A DNA stretch of 10,592 bases from Acidimicrobiaceae bacterium (GCA_003133005.1 PKZI01000105.1:1-10592); one strand, 5' to 3'; positions 1 through 7,021 are shown, counted from the first letter of the stretch. The notes: generated by a model not told the origin, from the sequence alone. Translations and numbers: made by a program.

Positions 1-957
1 TCGATCTCGGGCTATCACATCCGAGAGGCGGGCTCGACCGCCGTTCAAGAGATCGCCTTCACGCTCGCGAACGGCATTGCTTACGTCGAGGCGGCGCTCG
101 CGGCCGGACTCGTGCTCGACGAGTTCGCGCCGCAACTGAGTTTCTTCTTTAACGCCCACAACGACTTGTTCGAAGAGGTCGCGAAATATCGCGCAGCGCG
201 TCGGCTCTGGGCGACGATCATGCGCGATCGCTTCGGTGCGACGAACCCGAAGTCGACCATGCTTCGTTTTCATACCCAGACCGGTGGTTCGACGTTGACC
301 GCCCAACAACCCGAAACCAATATCGTGCGCGTCACCCTCCAGGCGTTGGCGGCGACGTTGGGGGGAACACAGAGCCTTCACACGAACGGGTTCGATGAGG
401 CCCTCGGACTCCCGACCGAACGCGCGGCCAAGTTGGCATTGCGCACGCAACAGGTCGTGGGATTCGAATCGGGAATCACCAACACGGTCGATCCTCTAGC
501 GGGCTCGTACTTCATCGAGTCGCTCACCGACGAGGTTGAAGAACGCGCGCGCGAGTACATCAAAACGATTGACGACATGGGGGGCGCGGTCGCCGCCATC
601 GAATCGAACTACATGCAAAGTGAGATCGAGGCCGCCGCCTACGACTACGCGAGAAAGGTCGAACGCGGTGAAAAGGTCGTCGTGGGCGTGAACCGCTTCA
701 GTGACGACGAGACGACCAAGCAGGACGTGTTCCCGATCGATGTCGCCCAACAACAAGCGCAGGTGTCACGCGTTGGGGCGCTCAAGATGTCGCGCGACAA
801 CGACGCGGTACGCGCGGCGCTCGGTGACCTCGCGACCGCCGCGCGCGGGTCCGCGAACCTGCTCTATCCAATGAAGACCGCGTTATCGAAAATGGCGACG
901 CTCGGTGAGGTGGCCGACGCATTACGTGCGGAGTTTGGCGAATACACGCCGCACTAA
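1..957 (+). CDS. Methylmalonyl-CoA mutase large (catalytic) subunit, 5' end missing
   Basis: This is the 3' part of a B12-dependent acyl-CoA mutase, open from base 1 in frame 1 and giving 318 residues before the TAA. Methylmalonyl-CoA mutase interconverts (R)-methylmalonyl-CoA and succinyl-CoA in the cytoplasm. The sequence shows the family's [11 protein letters not shown] segment at residues 3-13 of the visible part. Its histidine (bases 16-18) matches the catalytic His of the TIM barrel. Further conserved blocks are [39 protein letters not shown] and [10 protein letters not shown]. The protein ends in GEYTPH with no DxHxxG cobalamin-binding domain, so it is the split type whose B12 domain is a separate protein. 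The residues that separate methylmalonyl- from isobutyryl- or ethylmalonyl-CoA mutase lie upstream of the window, so substrate is inferred. The carboxylase alpha gene on the opposite strand supports a propionyl-CoA pathway. The family call is very secure; the exact substrate is likely. Confidence 0.93.
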   Translation, partial: SISGYHIREAGSTAVQEIAFTLANGIAYVEAALAAGLVLDEFAPQLSFFFNAHNDLFEEVAKYRAARRLWATIMRDRFGATNPKSTMLRFHTQTGGSTLTAQQPETNIVRVTLQALAATLGGTQSLHTNGFDEALGLPTERAAKLALRTQQVVGFESGITNTVDPLAGSYFIESLTDEVEERAREYIKTIDDMGGAVAAIESNYMQSEIEAAAYDYARKVERGEKVVVGVNRFSDDETTKQDVFPIDVAQQQAQVSRVGALKMSRDNDAVRAALGDLATAARGSANLLYPMKTALSKMATLGEVADALRAEFGEYTPH

Positions 958-1247
958 CGCGCGAGTGGCTCCTCGAAGTGCGTCACGCTGATTGGCGTTG
1001 CGTAGAAGTGATGGGTCAACGCCTTCCACTGCGCGTAGAGTTCGGTCTCGCGAAACGCGAGGTGCGCATCGACCGACGACCAGCGCACGAGTAGCAAGTA
1101 CACCGATCCATCTTCGATTTGTCGGCGGACTTCGGCGCCAAAGCAGTTCGGCGCCGAGGAGATGATGGGGAGCGCCTCGAGCATCGAGGCCTCAAAATCA
1201 CTCTCTTGTCCAGCCGTGACGGTGAGAACCGCGTGTTCGGTGATCAT
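954..1247 (-). CDS. Small ABM-fold (antibiotic biosynthesis monooxygenase-like) protein
   Basis: This 97-residue protein looks like a single ABM-fold (dimeric alpha/beta barrel) domain. It shows an N-terminal strand ([19 protein letters not shown]), a central [11 protein letters not shown] turn and strand, the [16 protein letters not shown] strand-helix with the typical Trp, a YAQWKAL helix, and a last strand near [11 protein letters not shown]. Family members range from quinol monooxygenases and heme-degrading enzymes to proteins with no known activity, so no substrate is assigned. The start is ATG at 1245-1247, in an ATGA overlap with the upstream amidohydrolase gene, which implies translational coupling and makes this the last gene of the minus-strand operon. 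The TAG stop overlaps the TAA of the convergent mutase gene (shared bases 954-957), leaving no space for a terminator between them. I see no signal peptide or membrane segment. Confidence 0.8.
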   Translation of the reverse strand: MITEHAVLTVTAGQESDFEASMLEALPIISSAPNCFGAEVRRQIEDGSVYLLLVRWSSVDAHLAFRETELYAQWKALTHHFYATPISVTHFEEPLAR

Positions 1248-2401
1248 GATCGTCGCATCAATCGCTCGCGCAACACTTCATCCTCGGCGACGGCGATTGC
1301 CGTCAGGGCAAGCGCATTCGCTCCATCGAGGACCGCCTGGTCTGCTTCGGGCGTGATGCACGCGGCGGTGAATTCGGGTTGATGATTCACCGCGCCGTGA
1401 GTGGGAATCGAGAGCAGCGGGTGGATCGATGGCACGACCAGTGAGATGTTCGCCATGTCCGTGGAGATGGTGGGTTTCGCTATTCCCTCGTCATCAAGGG
1501 CGAAGGAGCGACCGAGCGATTCCGCGGCGACGCGATAGTGCGCCAAGATGTCGAGGTCGGACTCCATGTGCGTGAACGCGCTTCCCAGTTCTTCTATCTG
1601 TAGCGACGTGTTGGTCGCCAGCGCGCCCGCTTCGAAGCACGCGTTGACGCGTTCACGAAGAACGCCAAGTCGTTCGCTTGTTATCGAGCGGGCCATATAC
1701 CGACCCACCACGTGGCGCGGAATGATGTTCGCCGCGACGCCACCTTCCTTGACGATGCCGTGGAATTGGTCACCGGGTACGAGTTGTTGACGAAGTAACG
1801 CCAGCGCGACTTGGGCGATCGTGAGGGCGTCCAGCGCGTTGTGTCCTTCCCACGGCGCCGCTGAGGCGTGAGCCTCTTTTCCTTCGAACGTCACGTCGAA
1901 GTGGTCGACCGCGAGACACTGTGCTTCGAGGCGTTCGTTCGGCCAAGGGTGGACCATCATCGCGGCGTGGGCGCCGTCGAAGTACCCCGCGTTGAGCAGA
2001 TCGATCTTGCCGCCTCCTCCTTCTTCGGATGGCGTCCCGAGGACAATGACCGTGAGATTGAGCTCGTGTGCGACTGCGGCGAGCCCAATGCCCGCGCCGA
2101 CTGATGAGGCAGCGATGATGTTGTGCCCGCACGCGTGACCCACGTCGGGCAGTGCGTCGAACTCCGCACAAAAAACGATGTGCAAATCGCCCGTACCGAA
2201 CGTGGCTCGAAACGCCGTGGCGAGTCCGGCGATTCCTCGTTCCAACGTGAAGCCCGCCTTCTCCAGCAAGGTCGCGACGGCTTCGGCGCTCTCGTACTCT
2301 TCGTAGCCGAGTTCGGGGTGCGAATGCACGAAATGACTGAGCTCGATGAGTTCACCACGAGCTCCCTCAATCGCGTCGCGCGCCAGTTCGTCTTCGTTCA
2401 T
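1244..2401 (-). CDS. M20-family metal-dependent amidohydrolase (ACY1L2/AbgB-like)
   Basis: This is a 385-residue cytoplasmic hydrolase of the M20 metallopeptidase family, closest in appearance to the aminoacylase-1-like 2 / p-aminobenzoyl-glutamate hydrolase group. These enzymes cleave an amide bond with a dinuclear metal centre. Visible motifs are SHPELGYEEYES (residues 27-38), DVGHACGHN (86-94, with likely metal ligands Cys91 and His93), GTPSEEGGGGK (122-132, with the catalytic/ligand Glu pair) and a ligand His in MVHPWP (His151). The lid/dimerisation domain follows from about residue 165 (FEGKEAHASAAPWEGHNALDA), and a late HGAVNHQPEF block carries the last ligand His. Length is normal for the family. 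The ATG at 2399-2401 overlaps the carboxylase TGA as ATGA, and the 3' end overlaps the ABM gene the same way. The natural substrate cannot be read from sequence. Tight coupling to a biotin carboxylase is the only contextual clue. Confidence 0.9.
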   Translation of the reverse strand: MNEDELARDAIEGARGELIELSHFVHSHPELGYEEYESAEAVATLLEKAGFTLERGIAGLATAFRATFGTGDLHIVFCAEFDALPDVGHACGHNIIAASSVGAGIGLAAVAHELNLTVIVLGTPSEEGGGGKIDLLNAGYFDGAHAAMMVHPWPNERLEAQCLAVDHFDVTFEGKEAHASAAPWEGHNALDALTIAQVALALLRQQLVPGDQFHGIVKEGGVAANIIPRHVVGRYMARSITSERLGVLRERVNACFEAGALATNTSLQIEELGSAFTHMESDLDILAHYRVAAESLGRSFALDDEGIAKPTISTDMANISLVVPSIHPLLSIPTHGAVNHQPEFTAACITPEADQAVLDGANALALTAIAVAEDEVLRERLMRRS

Positions 2402-4152
2402 TCAATGACCGCGACGACGTCGCCGGCACTCACGGAGTCACCCGCCTTCACCTTGATGCTCTTGACGACGCCACTCTTTTCGGCGTTGACGACGTTCTCC
2501 ATCTTCATGGCTTCGAGGATAATGACCGTTTCGCCGGCCTCGACGTGCTGACCCTCCTCGACGGTTACCTTCACGATCGTTCCCTGCATGGGGACACTGA
2601 CCGTGCCCGATCCGCTGCCCACGACGCCCGCGTGATGTTGACGGCGAGGCTTGGCCGCTGTCGAGTGCGCACGCGGGAGGACTTCATCGCCCGCCTCGGG
2701 TACCCACAACGCCACGCTGACGCGCCGCCCGTTGACCTCGGCGGTGACGTCCTTGCGAACCGTCCCTTCGCCCACCGAGACGGGTGTCGGTCCGAGCGTC
2801 GGCAACGTAGTGAAGTCCAGCCCTGTCTCCACCCAGTTCGTTGAATGTGTGGCGTTCACGAAGTGTTCGTCGCTCAAGATGACCGTATCGGCGCCCAGTG
2901 TGGTGGCGACGCCCTCGATCACGGTCTCTTCAATCGCGCGCAGCATCCGACGACGGGCCTTCTCGCGATCGGCGCCCCACACGACGAGTTTGGCGATCAA
3001 GTTGTCGTAGTACTGGGAGATCGTGTCACCTTGTGCATAACCGGCGTCGAGTCGCACGCCGGGACCAGCGGGCTGGTCAAAGCGCGTGATGGTGCCGGGC
3101 GAGGGTGAAAATCGTCCGCCCGAAGGGTCTTCGGCGTTGATGCGAACTTCGATCGCGTGTCCACGATGTTCGATCTCTTCTTGGGTGAAAGGGATTTCTT
3201 CGCCCGACGCGATGCGTAACTGCAATTCCACGAGGTCAAGACCCGTCACCAACTCGGTCACGGGGTGTTCGACCTGCAGACGCGTGTTCATCTCCAAGAA
3301 GTAGAACTCACCGTCTTGGAACATGAATTCAACGGTGCCGGCGTTGACGTAACCGCAAGCCCGCGACACCTTGACGGCTGCTTCTCCCATCGCGCGTCGG
3401 ATCTCGTCGGGGAAATTCGGTGCGGGCGCCTCTTCGATGAGCTTCTGGTGGCGACGTTGGGCCGAGCAATCGCGTTCGCCGAGCCACAGGACGTTGCCGT
3501 GGGTGTCCGCCAAGACTTGCATTTCAATGTGGCGCGGCCACGCGAGGTACTTCTCGAGGTAGCACTCGGAGCGCCCGAAGTAATTGAGTGACTCTCGCTG
3601 CGCACTTTCGAGCGCGTCCTTCGCCTCGTTGGGTCCTTGCACCACTTTCATGCCGCGACCACCACCGCCGTAGGCGGCCTTGATGGCGACCGGCCAGCCA
3701 AATTCCTCACCAAAGGTGACAATCTCGGACGCGTCCACCAGCGTCTGGCTTCGACCGGGCACCCCGGCGACGCCAACTTTTTCGACGGCGAGTCGCGATG
3801 AGATCTTGTCGCCCATAACCTCGATTGCTTCGGGAGGCGGGCCGACGAACGTCACGCCCAGATCGGTGATGGCGCGCGCGAAGTCAGTGTTCTCTGAATA
3901 GAACCCGTAACCCGGGTGTACGCCGTCGGCCCCGGATCGCTCAATGACGTCGAGAATCGCGGGCGTGTTGAGGTAACTCTCGGCCGCGGTTTGTCCGCCC
4001 AGCGCGTACGCCTCGTCGGCGAGGCGTACGTGCAGCGCGTCGCGATCGAGTTCTGAGTACACGGCCACGGTGCCAATGCCCATCTCGCGACACGTGCGCA
4101 TCACGCGCACCGCGATCTCACCCCGATTGGCGATCAGGACTTTCTTTAACAC
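2398..4152 (-). CDS. Acetyl/propionyl-CoA carboxylase alpha chain (biotin carboxylase + BCCP)
   Basis: This 584-residue protein carboxylates biotin with ATP and bicarbonate and carries the carboxybiotin to a separate beta subunit, making malonyl-CoA or methylmalonyl-CoA. The biotin carboxylase N-domain begins KKVLIANRGEIAVRV. The ATP-grasp glycine loop YGGGGRGMKV is at 161-170. The active-site block FLEMNTRLQVEHPVTE is at 285-300, with Glu287, Asn289, Arg291 and Glu295 in the expected places. The C-terminal domain follows to about 445. An Ala/Pro/basic linker near 485-515 leads to the biotinyl domain, with the acceptor Lys550 in EAMKMEN. The start is GTG at 4150-4152, followed by the standard LKKVLIANRGE, with a GGAGG five bases upstream. 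It is the actinobacterial AccA3/PccA type. No beta chain is in the window, so acetyl versus propionyl specificity is open; the nearby mutase favours propionyl. It is the first gene of the minus-strand operon and divergent from birA. Confidence 0.95.
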   Translation of the reverse strand: MLKKVLIANRGEIAVRVMRTCREMGIGTVAVYSELDRDALHVRLADEAYALGGQTAAESYLNTPAILDVIERSGADGVHPGYGFYSENTDFARAITDLGVTFVGPPPEAIEVMGDKISSRLAVEKVGVAGVPGRSQTLVDASEIVTFGEEFGWPVAIKAAYGGGGRGMKVVQGPNEAKDALESAQRESLNYFGRSECYLEKYLAWPRHIEMQVLADTHGNVLWLGERDCSAQRRHQKLIEEAPAPNFPDEIRRAMGEAAVKVSRACGYVNAGTVEFMFQDGEFYFLEMNTRLQVEHPVTELVTGLDLVELQLRIASGEEIPFTQEEIEHRGHAIEVRINAEDPSGGRFSPSPGTITRFDQPAGPGVRLDAGYAQGDTISQYYDNLIAKLVVWGADREKARRRMLRAIEETVIEGVATTLGADTVILSDEHFVNATHSTNWVETGLDFTTLPTLGPTPVSVGEGTVRKDVTAEVNGRRVSVALWVPEAGDEVLPRAHSTAAKPRRQHHAGVVGSGSGTVSVPMQGTIVKVTVEEGQHVEAGETVIILEAMKMENVVNAEKSGVVKSIKVKAGDSVSAGDVVAVIE

Positions 4153-4157
4153 GAGAA

Positions 4158-4162
4158 CCTCC
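4158..4162 (-). promoter_or_regulatory. Shine-Dalgarno for the carboxylase alpha gene
   Basis: Minus-strand GGAGG lies five bases before the GTG start at 4150-4152. It is the strongest ribosome binding site in the window and supports the GTG start. It also shows that this transcript has a leader, unlike the candidate leaderless birA transcript on the other strand. Confidence 0.75.
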
Positions 4163-4202
4163 GTATGGGAACTGCCATTTCTATCACCGGTCTCTTAAAC
4201 CC

Positions 4203-4208
4203 TAATCT
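4203..4208 (+). promoter_or_regulatory. -10 box of birA, placed for a leaderless transcript
   Basis: TAATCT fits the actinobacterial TANNNT -10 consensus and ends seven bases before the ATG at 4216, so transcription would begin at or next to the start codon. No clear TTGACA-like -35 is visible 16-19 bases upstream, and no Shine-Dalgarno precedes the ATG; both are common in leaderless actinobacterial genes. The box lies in the roughly 60-bp divergent gap with the carboxylase gene. This is inferred from spacing only. Confidence 0.5.
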
Positions 4209-4215
4209 TTGGGGC

Positions 4216-4959
4216 ATGGACCCAATTGTGTGGCGCGTTAACTATTTCGACGAAATCGACTCGACCAACACGTGGTTGGCCCAGCGAGCGCGAGAGAACG
4301 CTGCCGAAGGTGAAGTGGCGTACGCGCGCTACCAATCGGCCGGTCGCGGTCGACTCGAACGCGTATGGGACGCGGTGCCGGGTTCGTCGTTGTTGTGTTC
4401 ACTACTGCTACGACCGCCTCTTTCGCCGCAAGAACTTCAGTGGGCGGTGGCGTGCGTGGCGCTAGGAGCTCGCGCGGCCCTCGTTCGCCTCAGCGGCGTG
4501 CGACCGACTCTCAAGTGGCCGAACGACCTGATGGTGGGTGAGAAGAAACTTGCTGGTCTGCTCGCGGAATTCGTACCCGCGAGTAACAAGTCCGCGGTCG
4601 TCGTGGGCATCGGGATCAATCTCAGCGATTCTGGATCTGAGGATCCACGAGCGACGAACATTCTCGCCGAGGCGGGCGTCACACTGACCCCTCGCGGACT
4701 ACTCGACATTCTTCTCGAAGAAGTCGAACATCGTCGCCACTTGCTCGACGACCGCGCGGGGCGCGACCGGCTTCGCGAGGAATACGAACGCGCCCTCGGT
4801 ACGCTCGGACAGATTGTGCGCGTCCAGACCCATACCGAGACGGTCGTCGGCGAGGCGCGTCGCGTTGACGACGCCGGACAGCTGGTCGTGTTGGTGGACG
4901 GGACCGAGCGAGTGTTTTCCGCGGGCGACGTCGTACACGCGCGCGTCGGTGCGAAGTGA
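4216..4959 (+). CDS. birA: Biotin--[biotin carboxyl-carrier protein] ligase
   Basis: This 247-residue enzyme makes biotinyl-AMP and transfers biotin to the BCCP lysine, such as Lys550 of the divergent carboxylase. The catalytic domain opens with YFDEIDSTNTWL (10-21). The biotin/ATP loop is GRGRLERVW (43-51), and KWPNDLMV (100-107) with KKLAGLLAE (110-118) follows, including the conserved catalytic-type Lys in KLAG. VVVGIGINL is the next conserved strand. A small SH3-like C-terminal domain starts near LGQIVRV and ends at GDVVHARVG. There is no N-terminal helix-turn-helix, so this is a mono-functional ligase rather than the E. coli-type repressor. An in-frame ATG at 4165 would add 17 residues without family resemblance and would place the -10 box inside the gene, so I take 4216. 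The TGA overlaps the GTG of the next gene (GTGA), which makes this the first gene of the birA-rmlD-glycosyltransferase operon. Confidence 0.92.
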   Translation: MDPIVWRVNYFDEIDSTNTWLAQRARENAAEGEVAYARYQSAGRGRLERVWDAVPGSSLLCSLLLRPPLSPQELQWAVACVALGARAALVRLSGVRPTLKWPNDLMVGEKKLAGLLAEFVPASNKSAVVVGIGINLSDSGSEDPRATNILAEAGVTLTPRGLLDILLEEVEHRRHLLDDRAGRDRLREEYERALGTLGQIVRVQTHTETVVGEARRVDDAGQLVVLVDGTERVFSAGDVVHARVGAK

Positions 4960-5879
4960 CGCGCCCTATCCGCGTGGTGGTGACGGGAGCTGCCGGACAG
5001 GTAGGCGTGGACCTCGTTGATACGCTTCGCGCCTCGTACCCGCCGGGTTGCGATCCGCACTTTCAACCGGACGCGAAGCCGATTGGTGACGAAGAGTTCG
5101 CGGTGGTGGCATTAACGCGCGAAGAACTTGACGTCACGAATCGTGACGTGGTGCGAAGGGCCATTGAGGCGACCCGGCCCGACGTGATCGTGCACCTCGC
5201 GGCCTACACCCAGGTAGATCGCGCGGAGAGCGACCGCGACGCTTGTTTCGCCGTGAACGCCCAGGGAACCGAGACGCTTTCGCTCGCGGCGCACGACGTA
5301 GGCGCGCATTTGATCACCATCTCGACTGACTACGTCTTTGACGGCACCAAAGGCGATGCCTACGTCGAAAATGACGAGACACATCCACTCAACGTCTACG
5401 GCGCATCAAAACGGGCGGGCGAGCTCTTATGCGCGAGCGACGACACGATAATGCGCTCCTCGTGGGTCATGGGAGTGCGCGGGACAAGCGTCGTACACGT
5501 CATCGCCTCTCGCGCCGCTAAGGGCGAGACCGTTCGCTTCGTCGACGATCAGATCGGAACCGTGACGCTCGCGAGTGACATGGCGCGCGCCTTGGTGACG
5601 TTGGTACGCGAGCGACCTGGTGGCACCTGGCACGTGGCGAATACCGGCACGACTAGCTGGTTCGAGGTTGCGCGATACGTGGGAACACTGTTCGGTCGCG
5701 ACGACGACTTCGCGACACCGATACGCACCGACGAACTCGTACCTGCGCCCGCGGCGCAACGACCCGCGCGCAGCGATCTCGCGACGTCGAAGTGGTCGGA
5801 CAAATGGGTCGCGTTGCCCGACTGGCGAGAGGGCGTTGCGCGCCTCGTAACAGCGCGTCGGGAGTTAGGAGCGTCGTGA
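4956..5879 (+). CDS. rmlD: dTDP-4-dehydrorhamnose reductase
   Basis: This 307-residue NAD(P)H-dependent SDR-family enzyme carries out the last step of dTDP-L-rhamnose synthesis, reducing dTDP-4-dehydro-L-rhamnose in the cytoplasm. The nucleotide-binding GAAGQVG is at 11-17, followed by the LDVTNRD and RPDVIVHLAAYTQVDRAE blocks. ISTDYVFDG is at 122-130 with the catalytic Thr. The YGASK catalytic motif gives Tyr148 and Lys152. The late RSDLATSKW region matches the family's substrate-side end. Start is GTG at 4956-4958 in a GTGA overlap with birA, and the TGA overlaps the next GTG in the same way. An oddity is extra residues at about 28-48 (YPPGCDP...GDEEF) between the first helix and the second strand, where typical RmlD goes almost straight to the ALTREELDVT-type strand. 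A neighbouring rhamnosyltransferase-like gene supports the RmlD call over other SDR epimerases. Confidence 0.9.
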   Translation: MTRPIRVVVTGAAGQVGVDLVDTLRASYPPGCDPHFQPDAKPIGDEEFAVVALTREELDVTNRDVVRRAIEATRPDVIVHLAAYTQVDRAESDRDACFAVNAQGTETLSLAAHDVGAHLITISTDYVFDGTKGDAYVENDETHPLNVYGASKRAGELLCASDDTIMRSSWVMGVRGTSVVHVIASRAAKGETVRFVDDQIGTVTLASDMARALVTLVRERPGGTWHVANTGTTSWFEVARYVGTLFGRDDDFATPIRTDELVPAPAAQRPARSDLATSKWSDKWVALPDWREGVARLVTARRELGAS

Positions 5880-6715
5880 GCGAGGTGTCATCCACCGTCA
5901 GTTCGGTGATTGTTGACTATCACGCGGGTGAAGCGCTCGCAGCGTGTATTGATTCGTTGCACGAAAACGGCGTGCGCGACATCGTGGTCGTCGAGAATGG
6001 CGACGAAGGATCGACGCCACCGGCACTCGAGGGGCGCGAAGTGACCCTTGTCACGCCTCGAATCAATCTCGGTTATGGGCGTGGGGTGAATCGAGGCGTC
6101 GCCGCGACTAAGAAGCTGTCCTTCGTGCTTGTATCGAATCCCGACGTGGTGTTGCACGAGCACTCGGTTGCGCGCATGGGGGCGTATCTCGAGGCGAATC
6201 CGGACGTGGGCATTGTCGGACCACAAATCCTTCGCACCGACGGATCGATCTATCCCTCCCAGCGTGTCTTTCCGAACTTCTGGTTGGCGGGACTGCACGC
6301 GCTGCTGTCGCCTTTTTGGCCCACCAATCCCGCGACGCGTCGTTACCGCTTGCCGCGTCGCGACGGCACGGTGGACTGGGTCTCGGGCGCGTGCTTTATG
6401 GTTCGCCGAGACGTCTTTGAGATCGTGGGGGGATTCGACGAGCGGTACTTCATGTTCGCCGAGGATATGGCCCTTTGTTGGCAGATTCGCAAGGCGGGAT
6501 GGTCCGTCGCGACGGTGACGTCCGCCGAAGTGACCCACGTCGAAGGGCTGTCGCGGTCCAGGGCGCCTCGCGCCATGATCATCGCGCACCACCGCAGCGC
6601 CCTTCGCTTCGAATGGCAGACTTCGCGCGGTTTTCGTCGCCTGCTCGCGCCACTCGCCTCAGTGGTACTGGGATTACGCCTGTTCGTCGTTCTCGTCACG
6701 GGGAGATACAACTAG
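5876..6715 (+). CDS. Family 2 glycosyltransferase, WbbL-like rhamnosyltransferase
   Basis: This 279-residue GT-A fold transferase probably moves rhamnose from dTDP-L-rhamnose to a polyprenyl-linked sugar at the inner membrane face. Visible motifs are VSSVIVDYHAGEALAACIDSL at the start of the domain, VVVENG (37-42), NLGYGRGVNRG (64-74), the SNPDVVL metal/nucleotide motif (87-93, an NPD variant of DxD), VSGACFMVRR (169-178) and FMFAEDMALCWQIRKAGW (192-209) with Glu196-Asp197. A hydrophobic C-terminal helix (about 254-274) may lie on the membrane. I chose GTG 5876, which overlaps the rmlD TGA as GTGA and has AGGAG just upstream. The frame stays open back to an ATG at 5792, but those 28 extra residues read as rmlD out of frame. 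In mycobacteria wbbL1 lies beside rmlD and builds the arabinogalactan linker. Here the acceptor is unknown. Confidence 0.85.
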   Translation: MSEVSSTVSSVIVDYHAGEALAACIDSLHENGVRDIVVVENGDEGSTPPALEGREVTLVTPRINLGYGRGVNRGVAATKKLSFVLVSNPDVVLHEHSVARMGAYLEANPDVGIVGPQILRTDGSIYPSQRVFPNFWLAGLHALLSPFWPTNPATRRYRLPRRDGTVDWVSGACFMVRRDVFEIVGGFDERYFMFAEDMALCWQIRKAGWSVATVTSAEVTHVEGLSRSRAPRAMIIAHHRSALRFEWQTSRGFRRLLAPLASVVLGLRLFVVLVTGRYN

Positions 6716-6735
6716 GACTTTTTGCTTCCAACCCC

Positions 6736-6741
6736 TAGGAT
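6736..6741 (+). promoter_or_regulatory. -10 box of the candidate noncoding RNA
   Basis: TAGGAT fits TANNNT and would start transcription about 7-8 bases downstream, at 6747-6749. That is exactly where the long closing helix of the candidate RNA begins. The -35 region, overlapping the stop codon of the glycosyltransferase gene, is weak (TAGGAC at 6713-6718 with a 17-base spacer). A run of five T (6719-6723) lies between the stop codon and this box but has no hairpin before it, so I do not call a terminator. Confidence 0.4.
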
Positions 6742-6748
6742 GTCGAGA

Positions 6749-6998
6749 GGGTTGCGGGTGGTCTGTGGTTGCAAGTCGATGCCAGTCGCGGGCGAAACGA
6801 CCCACGTAAGGCGTCTTATGGACGCTGAGCATGGCGCGGTTTAGAAGTAAGTCCTGCCTCGGGGCGATCAAAGTGGTCGTCGCGAGCGCCGGTGGAGTGT
6901 GCGACATCGTCGCCGGAGAGCCTTGTGCTGCCGGGGGCGCGTACGGAGACCGCTGCAGGCAAGTGTGGGGTCAAAGACCAGGTCAGCACTCGCAGCCC
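6749..6998 (+). ncRNA. Candidate structured noncoding RNA or secA leader (possible raiA-motif relative)
   Basis: This is the core of a 314-bp gap (6716-7029) with no convincing gene. By eye the two ends pair: 6749-6760 with 6987-6998, 12 continuous pairs including two G-U. Inside, mutually compatible nested stems can form: 6799-6805 with 6965-6972 (7 pairs, one bulged G); hairpin 6811-6815/6821-6825 with a 5-base loop; 6836-6842 with 6947-6953 (7 pairs, one G-U); hairpin 6863-6869/6875-6881 with a 5-base loop; and 6889-6895 with 6910-6916. A TAGGAT box lies where its start site would match the helix start. The gap lies directly before secA, a place often held by hpf/raiA in actinobacteria, and raiA-motif RNAs of about 200 nt are known in Actinobacteria and Firmicutes. 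I cannot verify that family. No rnpB, tmRNA or SRP RNA signature is present. Some helices of this length can arise by chance in GC-rich DNA. Confidence 0.5.
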
Positions 6999-7015
6999 CT
7001 AGAAAGTTCGACCGG

Positions 7016-7021
7016 TAGGGT
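7016..7021 (+). promoter_or_regulatory. Candidate -10 box of secA, placed for a leaderless transcript
   Basis: TAGGGT fits TANNNT and ends eight bases before the secA ATG at 7030, the spacing seen for leaderless starts and close to that of birA. The matching -35 would fall in the 3' strand of the candidate RNA's closing helix. The same bases (GGTAGGG, 7014-7020) could instead act as a weak Shine-Dalgarno nine bases from the ATG if secA is read through from the upstream RNA. Sequence alone does not decide between the two. Confidence 0.4.

Noticed and set aside
5792-5875. N-terminal extension of the glycosyltransferase from ATG 5792
   Set aside because: These codons lie in rmlD in another frame and do not resemble GT2; GTG 5876 with AGGAG and a GTGA overlap is better.
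5888-6592. 234-residue minus-strand frame opposite the glycosyltransferase
   Set aside because: Composition (many His, Arg, Asp) is that of an antisense shadow; the plus strand has intact GT2 motifs.
6716-6735. Rho-independent terminator after the glycosyltransferase gene
   Set aside because: There is a run of five T (6719-6723) but no stable hairpin directly before it.
6674-6907. 77-residue minus-strand frame over the same gap
   Set aside because: It overlaps the end of the glycosyltransferase gene, has no recognisable motif or ribosome binding site, and lies across the candidate RNA.
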